A stretch of 64,000 bases of DNA, taken from a virus. Position 1 is the first letter of the stretch; each line of letters starts with the position of its first letter. A program made the translations under genes and the position numbers. The notes below the pieces were generated by a model that saw nothing but the letters and a program-made list of their open reading frames with translations, had not been told where the DNA came from and searched no databases. Below, piece by piece: positions 39,851-47,924 of the stretch. Where the stretch lies: positions 1-64,000 of IMG/VR virus record IMGVR_UViG_3300036770_008028; one strand, written 5' to 3'.

Positions 39851-40474
39851 CTAGATTTTGAGATCTTTGATGAGTTTCATTACTTCACTCTTCAAGTATC
39901 TCTGTACTTTGTTGTCTCCCCCAGCTTCCTTGGCCATTTCAAAAACTTTATGACCATATTTCATGTTCATAAGACTTTCGTAAATTGCTTTGGGATATGC
40001 GTTGGGCGCACTGGGTTGGGCAACAACATCGACAGTGACTATTTCAAAGTCACTGACATGTCCGTTAGCCTCGTTAACGTTTCCGCTACCGCGGCTTGAA
40101 ACTCCTAATTTTACACCTGATTCCAACATGGTCTTGACCAGTTGACCCATGGGTGTGGGCAGAATCTTTAATTTTCCAAAACCGTTAGGGCCATCCATCC
40201 ACATTTCTGTGATCATATGGCTCACACGGTCAAGATTGACTTTGAGATCATCGGGATGATCTACTTCACCAAGCACAGAGTATCCCGACGTGATCTGTTC
40301 GTTCAGTGTTTTCACAGCACGCTCGATCTCGTTCACAGGATACACACGCTCATTGGCATTCTTGACACCACCTTGGATGCAGATGCCTTTCATGTAGAGA
40401 TCCTTACCTTCGGTGCCTTCCACCACTATGCGGGCAGCATCAAAAGTAAGGTTTTCTCTGAGGTAAAGAGCCAT
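39851..40474 (-). CDS. 21: Prohead protease gp21
   Basis: A 207-residue serine protease of the T4 gp21/herpes assemblin type. H73 (GEVDHPDD) is the catalytic histidine. S126 or S127 in VKLGVSSRGSG is the nucleophile. An Asp in FEIVTVDVVAQPSAPNA completes the site region. It is made in the prohead core and cuts after L/I-x-E in gp23, scaffold and internal proteins. The capsid-targeted proteins in this window all carry such sites. AAGGACCACAGG precedes the ATG. Confidence 0.93.
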   Translation of the reverse strand: MALYLRENLTFDAARIVVEGTEGKDLYMKGICIQGGVKNANERVYPVNEIERAVKTLNEQITSGYSVLGEVDHPDDLKVNLDRVSHMITEMWMDGPNGFGKLKILPTPMGQLVKTMLESGVKLGVSSRGSGNVNEANGHVSDFEIVTVDVVAQPSAPNAYPKAIYESLMNMKYGHKVFEMAKEAGGDNKVQRYLKSEVMKLIKDLKI

Positions 40475-40487
40475 TTACCTGTGGTCC

Positions 40488-41339
40488 TTATTGGCCGGGC
40501 AGGGGTGATTTGACATTCACGCCGGTGGCCTGAGCCAAGTGAGGTTTTGTAGCAGGTTTCACATCGGGCTGCATGGTCATGTTCATATCTTGTGCTTTGG
40601 GCGCAGGACGACCTTTGGCTTCTCCGCCTTGATCAAGATTTGTGGGCTTGGCCACAGCACCGCGTGCACCTGAATCCACTGCGTACACGGCTTTCTTGTT
40701 CACGGAACCTTCTTCTGCAGTGACGGGCTTGGGAGCAGCTTTGAGTTCCACTGCTTCTTCCATGCTCATTTTCATGCCGTGCATGCCTTCGGTTTCCATT
40801 TCGTCGTCTACCACTTCTTCGGCATCCATGTCAGGCGTGTCCATGTCCATGTCTACTTCCATGTCCATTTCATCTTCGCCTTTGTCGTCGCCCATCAGGG
40901 ATTCAAATTCAGCCATGAGTTCGTCGAGTTTGTCTTCGAGATCGACTACGCGATCTTCCAGTTCCTCGTTACTGCCTATGTCCTCGTGATGGTCATCTTC
41001 GTCGTCGCCTTCGAAAGAAAGACCTTCTTCTTCCACTTCAATGTCGTCGATGAGGTCATCTGCTTGGTCGCCGCCCAGTTCGTCCATGGCTTCGTGCATT
41101 TTGCGCTCTTTGCGATCACGCTTGTCATCGTACTCGATGTCTTTGGTGACTTTACGGCCGGCTTTTTCAGCCTTCTCGTCTTCTTGATCAGTAGACTCGG
41201 CTTCTTCGATGGTTTCTTCTTCCATCATCTCTTCATAGATCTGACGGCTTTTTTCCACAACGATGTCGTGAAAAAGCTCGCGGGCTTTTGCCTCTTCGTC
41301 ATTGATCACATATTCGATCAGTTGTTCAAATTTGTTCAT
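40488..41339 (-). CDS. Prohead core protein, gp67/gp68-like
   Basis: A 283-residue acidic protein. The first 45 residues (MNKFEQLIEYVINDEEAKARELFHDIVVEKSRQIYEE) have the T4 gp68-type helix; the ATG at 41339 is chosen because GGAGGA is 6-11 nt upstream, while an in-frame TTG lies inside that site. The middle is a Glu/Asp/Met-rich tract with a leucine-zipper-like LEDRVVDLEDKLDELMAEFESL coiled coil. The C-terminus (VNKKAVYAVDSG...) is Pro/Lys-rich. Position between portal gp20 and protease gp21 matches T4 67/68. It should fill the prohead core and be digested by gp21. Confidence 0.7.
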   Translation of the reverse strand: MNKFEQLIEYVINDEEAKARELFHDIVVEKSRQIYEEMMEEETIEEAESTDQEDEKAEKAGRKVTKDIEYDDKRDRKERKMHEAMDELGGDQADDLIDDIEVEEEGLSFEGDDEDDHHEDIGSNEELEDRVVDLEDKLDELMAEFESLMGDDKGEDEMDMEVDMDMDTPDMDAEEVVDDEMETEGMHGMKMSMEEAVELKAAPKPVTAEEGSVNKKAVYAVDSGARGAVAKPTNLDQGGEAKGRPAPKAQDMNMTMQPDVKPATKPHLAQATGVNVKSPLPGQ

Positions 41340-41369
41340 GAGTTCCTCCAAAGTAATGGCTCTGTTGAA

Positions 41370-41375
41370 TATTTA
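41370..41375 (-). promoter_or_regulatory. Late promoter (prohead core)
   Basis: GTGTAAATATTC, 30 nt before the ATG at 41339, with GGAGGA as ribosome site. Confidence 0.6.
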
Positions 41376-41454
41376 CACAGATGGAGGAAAACTGGGTGTT
41401 TTAAGGTAGATTATTGGCAATTATGACAGGATCTTGACAGGATCCTGTCAAAAA

Positions 41455-41673
41455 TCACACAACGGGTTGCGCAGGAGGAGAGTATTGTTGCTGTATGCGC
41501 TTGATTTTTTCCCGAAATTCGTAGGTTCTCACATCGTTCATCTTACGAAGTTTATTGAGTTGTCGCAGGGTGAGTTTGGTCTTGCGGAGATCACCCAGGC
41601 GTGGTTGTGTGTTATCCTGCGCCACATCTTGATAGGCACTAGGTTCGCGCTGATAGAGTTCGTTCAGGATCAT
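41455..41673 (-). CDS. Small basic protein between gp20 and prohead core
   Basis: A 72-residue protein (MILNELYQREPSAYQDVAQDN ... LRKTKLTLRQLNKLRKMNDVR). This LRKTKLTL-x-LNKLRKMND-R pattern is familiar from a gene that follows gp20 in marine T4-like phages. It occupies the position of T4 gene 67 but is basic rather than acidic, so it is not a simple gp67. The start is the ATG at 41673, 4 nt behind a full TATAAATA late promoter located inside the end of gp20. Confidence 0.6.
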   Translation of the reverse strand: MILNELYQREPSAYQDVAQDNTQPRLGDLRKTKLTLRQLNKLRKMNDVRTYEFREKIKRIQQQYSPPAQPVV

Positions 41674-41677
41674 GCAG

Positions 41678-41685
41678 TATTTATA
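41678..41685 (-). promoter_or_regulatory. Late promoter, full consensus, leaderless type
   Basis: TATAAATACTGC-ATG: the box ends 4 nt before the start at 41673 and covers the last codons of gp20. Confidence 0.75.
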
Positions 41686-43468
41686 CTGTGGGTGCTGCGC
41701 CCACAGCCGGTGGTGCTGCGCCAGCTGCGGGTTGTTGACCTGGTGCAGCACCAGGTTCTCCAGCAGCGCCTACTTCAGTGCCGCCAGCTAATTCCTGTCC
41801 CATGGTGATGTCGGCTTCGAGATCACCGGGAATCACGCCCACGGATCGTAGGTCTTGTCCGGTAGCGCTGGGTGCGTCAGGTTTGCTGCGTTCTTCATGC
41901 CAGGCCTGTTCATTTTCCACAATTTCATCTTCTGTGAGTCCTAGATAGCGTTTGAGCAAGAACCGCTTGGAGAGATAAGGCACTTGCTCCAGTTGTGTGA
42001 ATGTGCTTACGCGGCTGGTATCCAGTTCGGCTTCGCGATAACTGGCGAAGTTCTGGGGAGGATTGAACTGGATGTTGAACAGGCCAGAGTCGATGTTGAA
42101 ACCTCTCCAGCGCAGGAACATCTTGAATTCGTCGTCCAGTTTCTGTATGATCAGTCGCTGCAAGCGTTCGCAGTACTGATTGAAGCGATATTCCTGGATC
42201 AGCGCTGTGCCCACACGACCATCATTGAGCGGACGATCTGAATCGTCAGGACCGGTGGGCAAGTACGAACTGGGCACACGCAATCCACGACACATTTTGT
42301 TGTTGAAGTATTTGAGATCGTCAATCTCACCAAGATTTGAACCACCCGGAAGTGTTTCCACAGAGGATCCGCGGCCGTCCGCGGTCTGGGGAAAGTAGTA
42401 GTCTTCGTTGATAGAGAGCGGATTGTAACTGCTGTCCATCATGTGTCTGCCATCCGAACCACCGCTGTGTGTGGGTATGCGGCGCTGATGTATTTCGTTT
42501 TTTACCCGTTCAACAAAGGCCATGGCCATGTGCGACGGCATGTTACCCACATCGATCTTGAAGATCCTGCGCTCTGGAGCGCGGGCCACACGATAGATCA
42601 GCACGGAATCTTCCAAGAGTTCTTTCTGTTTGAACACCCGGTAGATGGTTTCCAGCACGCTCTGTCCAAAAGGCCAGTAGTAATCCAGTCCTTCGGTGAG
42701 ACTGAGGTGCACGATGTGCTTGGCGTCTAACACTGCTTCGTTCATGGCAGCAGAAAATCTGTTGCCCGCTGCACCTTGACCGCCGGCCCCGGCGTTGGGT
42801 ACGTTGTAGGTATACGGGGTAGTCACACCAGATGCCGGAGGATTGGCCTGATAATCTGTGGTGGTTTTGGCCGCGATAGTGAGATTCTGGAAATTGGGGT
42901 TGATGTCGCGGATCACGTATTGCTCTGGACGCTTGCCTTCCGACTCGTTGACAATCACACGGGCCACTTTGGTCATGTCTACCCAATACATCTCAAATGT
43001 TTCTGGATCGCGAACAAATACCTGATCACCATACTTGATGGTATTGCGGAAGATCTTGAAGATGCGCTGATCCAGTTTGTTGAGTTTGACCCATTGCTGT
43101 AACTGTTTCTTGATGATTTCTACTTCGTTGTCCGTGGGTTGATCCACATACTGCACGCAAAAAGGCACCGGTTCGTTGGGTGTGGGTTGCGTGGCAAACT
43201 CCGCGATGATATCCAGACAGGCATTGACTTCGGAATCCATGTCCATCTGCTCGTATTGGTTATAGCGTTCTATGCGATTGGGATGGCCGGTGTACACTTC
43301 GGGCAGACGGCTGGCATAGTTGCGATAGACCACATCTGCATGTCCTTGCAGAGGATCTCTACCATCGTTACGCCCGTATCCAGGCAGGCCGTCGCTGCCA
43401 CGACCGCTGAGTGGGCTGAGTTGCCCACCGGTGTTTGCCACTTTGAAATATTTTTTCCACCCAGCCAT
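41681..43468 (-). CDS. 20: Portal vertex protein gp20
   Basis: A 595-residue portal protein. Conserved gp20 blocks are visible: NRIERYNQYEQMDMDSEVNACLDIIAEFAT, RIFKIFRNTIKYGDQVFVRDP, HIVHLSLTEGLDYYWPFGQSVLE, RAPERRIFKIDVGNMP, MCRGLRVPSSYLPTG and GVIPGDLEADITMG near the end. It forms the dodecamer at one capsid vertex, nucleates the prohead and is the DNA channel. The C-terminus is a low-complexity Ala/Gly/Pro/Gln tail (GAAGEPGAAPGQQPAAG). A late promoter (GGTAAATAC) lies 21 nt upstream with AAGGAT as ribosome site. Confidence 0.95.
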   Translation of the reverse strand: MAGWKKYFKVANTGGQLSPLSGRGSDGLPGYGRNDGRDPLQGHADVVYRNYASRLPEVYTGHPNRIERYNQYEQMDMDSEVNACLDIIAEFATQPTPNEPVPFCVQYVDQPTDNEVEIIKKQLQQWVKLNKLDQRIFKIFRNTIKYGDQVFVRDPETFEMYWVDMTKVARVIVNESEGKRPEQYVIRDINPNFQNLTIAAKTTTDYQANPPASGVTTPYTYNVPNAGAGGQGAAGNRFSAAMNEAVLDAKHIVHLSLTEGLDYYWPFGQSVLETIYRVFKQKELLEDSVLIYRVARAPERRIFKIDVGNMPSHMAMAFVERVKNEIHQRRIPTHSGGSDGRHMMDSSYNPLSINEDYYFPQTADGRGSSVETLPGGSNLGEIDDLKYFNNKMCRGLRVPSSYLPTGPDDSDRPLNDGRVGTALIQEYRFNQYCERLQRLIIQKLDDEFKMFLRWRGFNIDSGLFNIQFNPPQNFASYREAELDTSRVSTFTQLEQVPYLSKRFLLKRYLGLTEDEIVENEQAWHEERSKPDAPSATGQDLRSVGVIPGDLEADITMGQELAGGTEVGAAGEPGAAPGQQPAAGAAPPAVGAAPTV

Positions 43469-43489
43469 ACGGATCCTTGATATGAGCAG

Positions 43490-43495
43490 TATTTA
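43490..43495 (-). promoter_or_regulatory. Late promoter (gp20)
   Basis: GGTAAATACTGC, 21 nt before the gp20 ATG, with AAGGAT. Confidence 0.65.
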
Positions 43496-43498
43496 CCG

Positions 43499-45880
43499 CT
43501 AGCTGCCGGTGCGCTGTAACATCTGCCGGCTCATCGCATTTTGTTGCTGTTGGAGATCCCTCAAATCCATCATCAATTTCTGCATGTTTTCGCCTTCGGT
43601 AGCACCACCCTGACTCTTTATCAGTTCCTGCATGGCTGCCTGGAACTCTTTCAACGTGGTTTGCAGGGCTTCGTTGAGAGGTTTACCGCTTTCTACCAAA
43701 TCAGCCACTCGATTGGTGATGTCATCTCTGGCCATGCCACCGGCTATGGCCGAACCAAAATCTGCACCCATCATGCTGACATTGGTACTGATACCACTTT
43801 TGTTGATCATGAGTTTGGATTCAAGATCACCAAGGCCCAGCCTTTGCATGATCATATCAGTGAGCTTGCGATCAGTGAACAAGTTGCCGGTGTATTGTCC
43901 TCCTTGTTGCATTGTACCATGGGATCCAATGCCGCCTAAGAATATCTCTTTGTCTAATTTGACTGGTATGCTCTTGCCGTCGGGCAGTGGAACCACTGCT
44001 TCCGGGCCTGCTTCACCAGCGATACTGGGTCCCTGCGTGATGCCTCCTTTGGCAAGGGCCTGCACATGGAAATGTCCACCGGTGCTACCTCTGCTGGGAT
44101 TGTTATACTCGTCGATAGCCTTTACTGCACCCATGGCCATGAGATTTTTAACGATCTGTTCGCCTTGTTCTTTGGTAGGCCGCGAAGACAGGGTAAAATC
44201 AAAGGCCGCGCCTTTGGTGTGTGTGCTGGAAGGAGCGTTTTCCTGATGGAAGCGATCATTGAAGCCGGAGAAGTAGTTGAAACCTTGGATGCTGCTCTGA
44301 ACTGCCTGTGCCAGTTGCAGGGTTTTGGGATCCACTGTAGCACCTTCGGCCTGCACATCTCCGGTCTTGATCCTGAGTCCCATGCGCTCAAGATCCTGCT
44401 GAGATGTTTGGCCACCTGCTGCAGGTGCTGCTGTGCCACCGCCAAAGAAACGTTTGATGGTACCAATCACACCCCCGCCGCCGGGCATGGCACCGCCGGC
44501 TGTTTCGCCCGGCAAGGCCCCGGTGGCGGCTTCCGGAATGCCAGCCAGAGCCTGCAGGGCACGTGTGGCTGGATTCACACCTAGGGACACAAAGGTCTGC
44601 AGGCTGTCTCTGGCATTCATCTGGCTGGTACGCAGATCTACCTGTGCTTTCACCGCTGGATCCGCTTCGTTGACCTGTTTCACAAGCTCGCCAGTGAGCT
44701 TGTCTCGCATCCGGCCTTCTTTGTCCAGGCGACGATTGGACAGATTCATGTTTTCGGCTAGATTGCCAAACACTCCGGGCAGGTCAGTCTGGGCTGCCAC
44801 TTCCAGGAATCTTTCGGTGCCGGTGCCGGTGGCAGCGGCCAAATCATTGAACAGGCCTACGTAGTCTTCGCCACGCAAGGCACGCTGCGCTATGTCTTGT
44901 ATGCGTCCTCCGGTGGCCTGCATGGCTTCAGCGGCAGCATCGCTGGTCACGGCTCCGCCGGCTGCGATAATGTCTCGCAGGCCCTTGCTGAGAGTGGGTG
45001 CTTCCTTGGCCACTGTGGCGTTGAGAAACTGTATGTTCTTGGCTGTGGCGTTGTCGCCTTGACGGCGCAGAAGTTCTAGCCGTGCACGGAATCGTTGCTC
45101 GTTCTGCGCCTGCTCCATGGTGCTGCGTAGTTGATCTTTTTGTTCACCGGTAAGCTTGGCCAGGATATCGAGTTCTCGAGCAAAATCCACAGCACCTTTG
45201 CGCATCTGCTCAGTGCTCATGTTCTGCGCGAATCCCAGTCGCGTCTGAAGTTTGATGTAGTCGGCTGTGGTTTCGTTGATTTCTTCTACGCTCATGCCCA
45301 GCATGCGCAGTTCCGTGCCGGCACTTGAACGCACTATGGTGGCTAATTCTAGGAATCTCTTGCGACCTTCCACTGCTGATCCACCCAGTTTGGCCAGTGT
45401 GGTGCTGCTGTCAGCCATGAGTTTGGTAAAGTTCTGCAGACCAACTTCGTCCAGGCCGTAGCCCAGGCGCTGTGCTGCGTCGGCCACACCGGCCATGCCA
45501 TCAGATGCGGCCAATCCAAACTTGCTCAGAGCCTGGTACGTGGTAAACAGCCGGTCGCTGAGTAGATTGAGTTCTTTGGTGGTATCCGAAGCCGCGCCAG
45601 CCAGGTCGGCTAGTTCGTCACCGACTACAGGTATGAGGCGCAGCCATTTCTGCAGAGACGAACTGGCCGCATCTATGGAAGAATTGAATGCTGCCGCGCC
45701 CTGCTGGCCCGAATACATCTCTTTGGTATAGGCCTTGGCAGTGTTGAACAACACTGCAAAGATTTCCTTGCCTACCTTCTGGGCCTTGGAGAGTTCCTCC
45801 ATGGTCTTGCGTGTTTCTTCGGTCACATAGCCAAAAGTACGCAGTTCCTCACTCGCTCGGCGGATAATCTCTGGATCCAT
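43499..45880 (-). CDS. Tail tape measure-like protein with embedded M15 peptidase domain
   Basis: A 793-residue protein. Residues 1-460 are long amphipathic helices with a hydrophobic stretch (WLRLIPVVGDELADLAGAAS), typical of tape measure proteins. After a Gly/Ala linker, residues 520-610 form a peptidase M15-like fold: H554 and D561 in STHTKGAAFDF, an acidic D590-E591 in AIDEYNNP, and H603-x-H605 in GGHFHVQ, a full zinc/catalytic set for cleaving peptidoglycan stem peptides. Residues 610-650 have the AKGGITQGPSIAGEAGPEAVVPLP motif seen in many tape measures. It probably sets tail length and opens the cell wall during entry. In function it would stand for T4 gp29 plus the lysozyme of gp5. 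Confidence 0.75.
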   Translation of the reverse strand: MDPEIIRRASEELRTFGYVTEETRKTMEELSKAQKVGKEIFAVLFNTAKAYTKEMYSGQQGAAAFNSSIDAASSSLQKWLRLIPVVGDELADLAGAASDTTKELNLLSDRLFTTYQALSKFGLAASDGMAGVADAAQRLGYGLDEVGLQNFTKLMADSSTTLAKLGGSAVEGRKRFLELATIVRSSAGTELRMLGMSVEEINETTADYIKLQTRLGFAQNMSTEQMRKGAVDFARELDILAKLTGEQKDQLRSTMEQAQNEQRFRARLELLRRQGDNATAKNIQFLNATVAKEAPTLSKGLRDIIAAGGAVTSDAAAEAMQATGGRIQDIAQRALRGEDYVGLFNDLAAATGTGTERFLEVAAQTDLPGVFGNLAENMNLSNRRLDKEGRMRDKLTGELVKQVNEADPAVKAQVDLRTSQMNARDSLQTFVSLGVNPATRALQALAGIPEAATGALPGETAGGAMPGGGGVIGTIKRFFGGGTAAPAAGGQTSQQDLERMGLRIKTGDVQAEGATVDPKTLQLAQAVQSSIQGFNYFSGFNDRFHQENAPSSTHTKGAAFDFTLSSRPTKEQGEQIVKNLMAMGAVKAIDEYNNPSRGSTGGHFHVQALAKGGITQGPSIAGEAGPEAVVPLPDGKSIPVKLDKEIFLGGIGSHGTMQQGGQYTGNLFTDRKLTDMIMQRLGLGDLESKLMINKSGISTNVSMMGADFGSAIAGGMARDDITNRVADLVESGKPLNEALQTTLKEFQAAMQELIKSQGGATEGENMQKLMMDLRDLQQQQNAMSRQMLQRTGS

Positions 45881-45890
45881 TAAATTAGCC

Positions 45891-45898
45891 TATAAATA
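45891..45898 (+). promoter_or_regulatory. Late promoter, full consensus (gp26)
   Basis: TATAAATA, 32 nt before the gp26 ATG; paired with a divergent copy at 45920-45913. The ribosome site is AGGAAC. Confidence 0.8.
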
Positions 45899-45912
45899 AT
45901 CGCATACCCTTT

Positions 45913-45920
45913 TATTTATA
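45913..45920 (-). promoter_or_regulatory. Late promoter, full consensus (tape measure)
   Basis: TATAAATA on the minus strand, 32 nt before the ATG at 45880. The two boxes face across each other's start regions. Confidence 0.8.
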
Positions 45921-45930
45921 GGAACCAAAA

Positions 45931-46773
45931 ATGCTACAACATTCCAATCCACTGGCGCAGTTTTTCCGCCAGCCTGCGATCTATCTGCGTCTGCCCAGTG
46001 GTGGTCATGGCTGGGCACCGGGCTCCTTGGATCTGCCTGACAATGGTGAGATACCGGTTTATCCCATGACAGCCATGGACGAGATCACTTATCGCACACC
46101 AGATGCCCTGTTCAACGGAGAAGCCACGGTGTCTGTGATGCAAAGCTGTGTGCCTAACATCAAGGACGCATGGAGTTGTCCTGCCAGTGACCTGGACACC
46201 TTGCTGATAGGCATCAGGATCGCCAGTTATGGACACAGCATGGACATCGGAACCAAATGTCCCAGCTGTGAGACTGACACTGAATTTGGCCTAGATCTGC
46301 GCACTGTGATTGACAAACTTCACAGCGCCGACTACGAATCACCGTTACAGCAAGGCGATCTCAAGATCTATTTCAAACCATTGAACTATCGCCAACTCAC
46401 TGACAATGCGCAGGCACAGTTTGAACAGCAAAAAACCCTGCAGATCATGGGTGATACCGAGGTCCCCGAGGAAAGCAAGGTCGCCCAGCTCAACACCATG
46501 ATGAAAAAAATAGTAGAAGCCACTATCACTGCTATCTCTCGCAGCATCAGCGAAATACGCACACGCGACGCCATAGTCACCGAATCAAAATTCATTGAAG
46601 AGTTCCTACACAACTGCGAACGCGTGGTGTTTGAACGTGTGAGAGATCATGTGGTGTCTTTGAGAGAGACCAGCGAGATACGACCCATAAAGATCACCTG
46701 TCCTAACTGCCAACACCAGTATGATCAATCATTTACCTTGGACATGGCACGTTTTTTCGAGTCCGCCTCTTGA
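45931..46773 (+). CDS. 26: Baseplate hub assembly protein gp26
   Basis: A 280-residue protein of the T4 gp26 baseplate family. LPSGG-GWAPGSLDLPDNGEIPVYPMTAMDEI at residues 20-53 and the TPDALFNGEATVSVMQSCVPNI block are diagnostic. C110/C113 (CPSCETD) and C257/C260 (CPNCQHQY) form a split zinc ribbon. gp26 and gp51 act in hub assembly as chaperones. The gene starts a plus-strand unit; its late promoter TATAAATA lies 32 nt before the ATG and overlaps the divergent promoter of the tape measure gene. A slippery T-TTT-TTC lies 12 nt before the stop (see frameshift site). Confidence 0.9.
   Translation: MLQHSNPLAQFFRQPAIYLRLPSGGHGWAPGSLDLPDNGEIPVYPMTAMDEITYRTPDALFNGEATVSVMQSCVPNIKDAWSCPASDLDTLLIGIRIASYGHSMDIGTKCPSCETDTEFGLDLRTVIDKLHSADYESPLQQGDLKIYFKPLNYRQLTDNAQAQFEQQKTLQIMGDTEVPEESKVAQLNTMMKKIVEATITAISRSISEIRTRDAIVTESKFIEEFLHNCERVVFERVRDHVVSLRETSEIRPIKITCPNCQHQYDQSFTLDMARFFESAS
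46752..46758 (+). other. Possible minus-1 frameshift site between gp26 and gp51-like gene
   Basis: The codons CGT TTT TTC near the end of gp26 contain the in-frame heptamer T-TTT-TTC, of the X-XXY-YYZ slippery type. The next gene is in the minus-1 frame, and that frame is open from this site through to it (CGA GTC CGC CTC TTG ATC...). A slip would yield a gp26-gp51 fusion, in the way lambda makes G and GT. The stop of gp26 follows 12 nt later and could promote slipping. Short T runs occur by chance too, so this is a candidate only. Confidence 0.35.
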
Positions 46774-46988
46774 TCTCTGATTCTGATCAGATCAGCCGTA
46801 TGATCGATCACATGGAACAAGAGGCTGTGCAGATACGCGACGAAGCGCTGAAGATGTGCTGGTACATGCGCGGCGGATTGACCTACAACGAAGCCATGCA
46901 TCTCAGCCACAGCGAACGAGAAACTGTGGGACGATTGATCAAAGAAAATCTCGAGACCACCAAAAAAACCGGAATGCCGTTTTTCTAA
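46770..46988 (+). CDS. 51: gp51-like baseplate hub assembly protein
   Basis: A 72-residue helical protein (MIDHMEQEAVQIRDEALKMCWYMRGGLTYNEAMHLS... NLETTKKTGMPFF, read in parts). The KMCWYMRGG and ETTKKTG-PFF motifs are conserved in the gene after gp26 in related phages. It occupies the position of T4 gene 51 (26 followed by 51). The start given is a TTG overlapping the gp26 stop (TTGA); an ATG at 46800 is the alternative, and translation by frameshifting from gp26 is a third possibility. It is much shorter than T4 gp51, so the name is by position. Confidence 0.55.
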   Translation: MISDSDQISRMIDHMEQEAVQIRDEALKMCWYMRGGLTYNEAMHLSHSERETVGRLIKENLETTKKTGMPFF

Positions 46989-46989
46989 C

Positions 46990-47487
46990 ATGGATTTTGA
47001 ACAAGCACAGATGGATGTATTGAACTGGGTCACAGGCTTTGTAGAGCAACCCAATGCTGCCCTCAATGGGTGGCCGCCTTGTCCGCATGCTCGCAAAGCA
47101 CGTTTAGATGGTCAGTTTGAAATACGCCCCGGACGGGTAGAACCTTACACTGATCTCAAAAATACTGACATGGGCGATAAGATGGTCATAGCCTATGTGT
47201 ACGAGCCCAGCAAATTCTCCGCAGACGAATTCAACCAACAGATACAATCTGTGAATCGCGGATTCCTCATACCTCGCAACATGATTGGACTGGCCGATCA
47301 TCCTGATGCTGTGGAAAACGTCAATGGAGTGATCATGAACCAAGGTACCTGGGCTATCGCGTTTGTGCAACCGTTGGACAAACTCAATCATTTTGCCCGC
47401 TTGATCGCTGGTCGAGGTTACTACGAAGGATGGCCCAAAGACTATCTCCAGGAACTGTTTGAAGGCCGTGAGGATCCCAGACAGTGA
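46990..47487 (+). CDS. Conserved protein with WPPCPHARKARL motif, unknown function
   Basis: A 165-residue protein. The motif GWPPCPHARKARLDG at residues 27-41 (one Cys, one His) is striking. The rest, MVIAYVYEPSKFSADEFNQQI ... LADHPDAVENVNGVIMNQGTWAIAFVQPLDKLNHFARLIAGRGYY, looks like an alpha/beta domain. I associate similar proteins with marine phages and bacteria, often near radical SAM genes, but no function is established to my knowledge. It starts 1 bp after the gp51-like stop and its own stop overlaps the next gene by 4 bp. Confidence 0.6.
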   Translation: MDFEQAQMDVLNWVTGFVEQPNAALNGWPPCPHARKARLDGQFEIRPGRVEPYTDLKNTDMGDKMVIAYVYEPSKFSADEFNQQIQSVNRGFLIPRNMIGLADHPDAVENVNGVIMNQGTWAIAFVQPLDKLNHFARLIAGRGYYEGWPKDYLQELFEGREDPRQ

Positions 47488-47924
47488 CCTATCAGTTTGC
47501 ACGCATAGATCTCAGCAAAACCAATTATACAGAATCTGTAGAGTGGACATATCTCAGCAAGACTGATTGTCAAGTAGAGCAATGCCTAGAGATCTATCGT
47601 ACCTACTGTATCTACAAACACTTTGGATCGGTGATGCCTTTGTTTGTGAGCAGATTCAGAGATCCCATGGCCGATCTAATCGGTTACTACGATGGCGGCA
47701 ACATGGTGGCATTCAGCCTCATACGCAGGTATGATGAAAAAAATGCCCTGTGCGATCAGTTTGCCTGGACCTATCACAATCCTCGATTGCGTCTTGGCAT
47801 TGAAACTATGAAAACAGAATGTGCCATCTACCGGGCGCGAGGGTTTGACTATCTCTACCTTGAGCAGGCGCATCTCTACAAACATGAAATAGAGGGATTT
47901 GAAATTTTAGGACCAATGACATGA
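47484..47924 (+). CDS. GNAT-fold protein resembling the C-terminal domain of arginyltransferase (ATE)
   Basis: A 146-residue protein. The segment DLIGYYDGGNMVAFSLIRRYDEKNALCDQFAWTYHNPRLRLGIETMKTECAIYRARGFDYLYLE (in parts) follows the ATE/LF-transferase GNAT pattern: a strand with the substrate name, a [F/Y]-x-Y-x-x-[D/N]-P stretch, then L-G-x-x-x-[M/L]-x-x-E-x-x-x-[A/Y]-[R/K]-x-x-G-x-x-Y-[L/Y]-Y-L. ATEs add an amino acid from aminoacyl-tRNA to protein N-termini. The short length means only the transferase-like half is present. It starts with GTG overlapping the preceding stop and is followed by an overlap with the next gene. Confidence 0.55.
   Translation: MTYQFARIDLSKTNYTESVEWTYLSKTDCQVEQCLEIYRTYCIYKHFGSVMPLFVSRFRDPMADLIGYYDGGNMVAFSLIRRYDEKNALCDQFAWTYHNPRLRLGIETMKTECAIYRARGFDYLYLEQAHLYKHEIEGFEILGPMT

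Noticed and set aside
40779-41426. Plus-strand frame rich in Phe and His
   Set aside because: It is the mirror of Glu/Asp/Met-rich codons of the prohead core protein.
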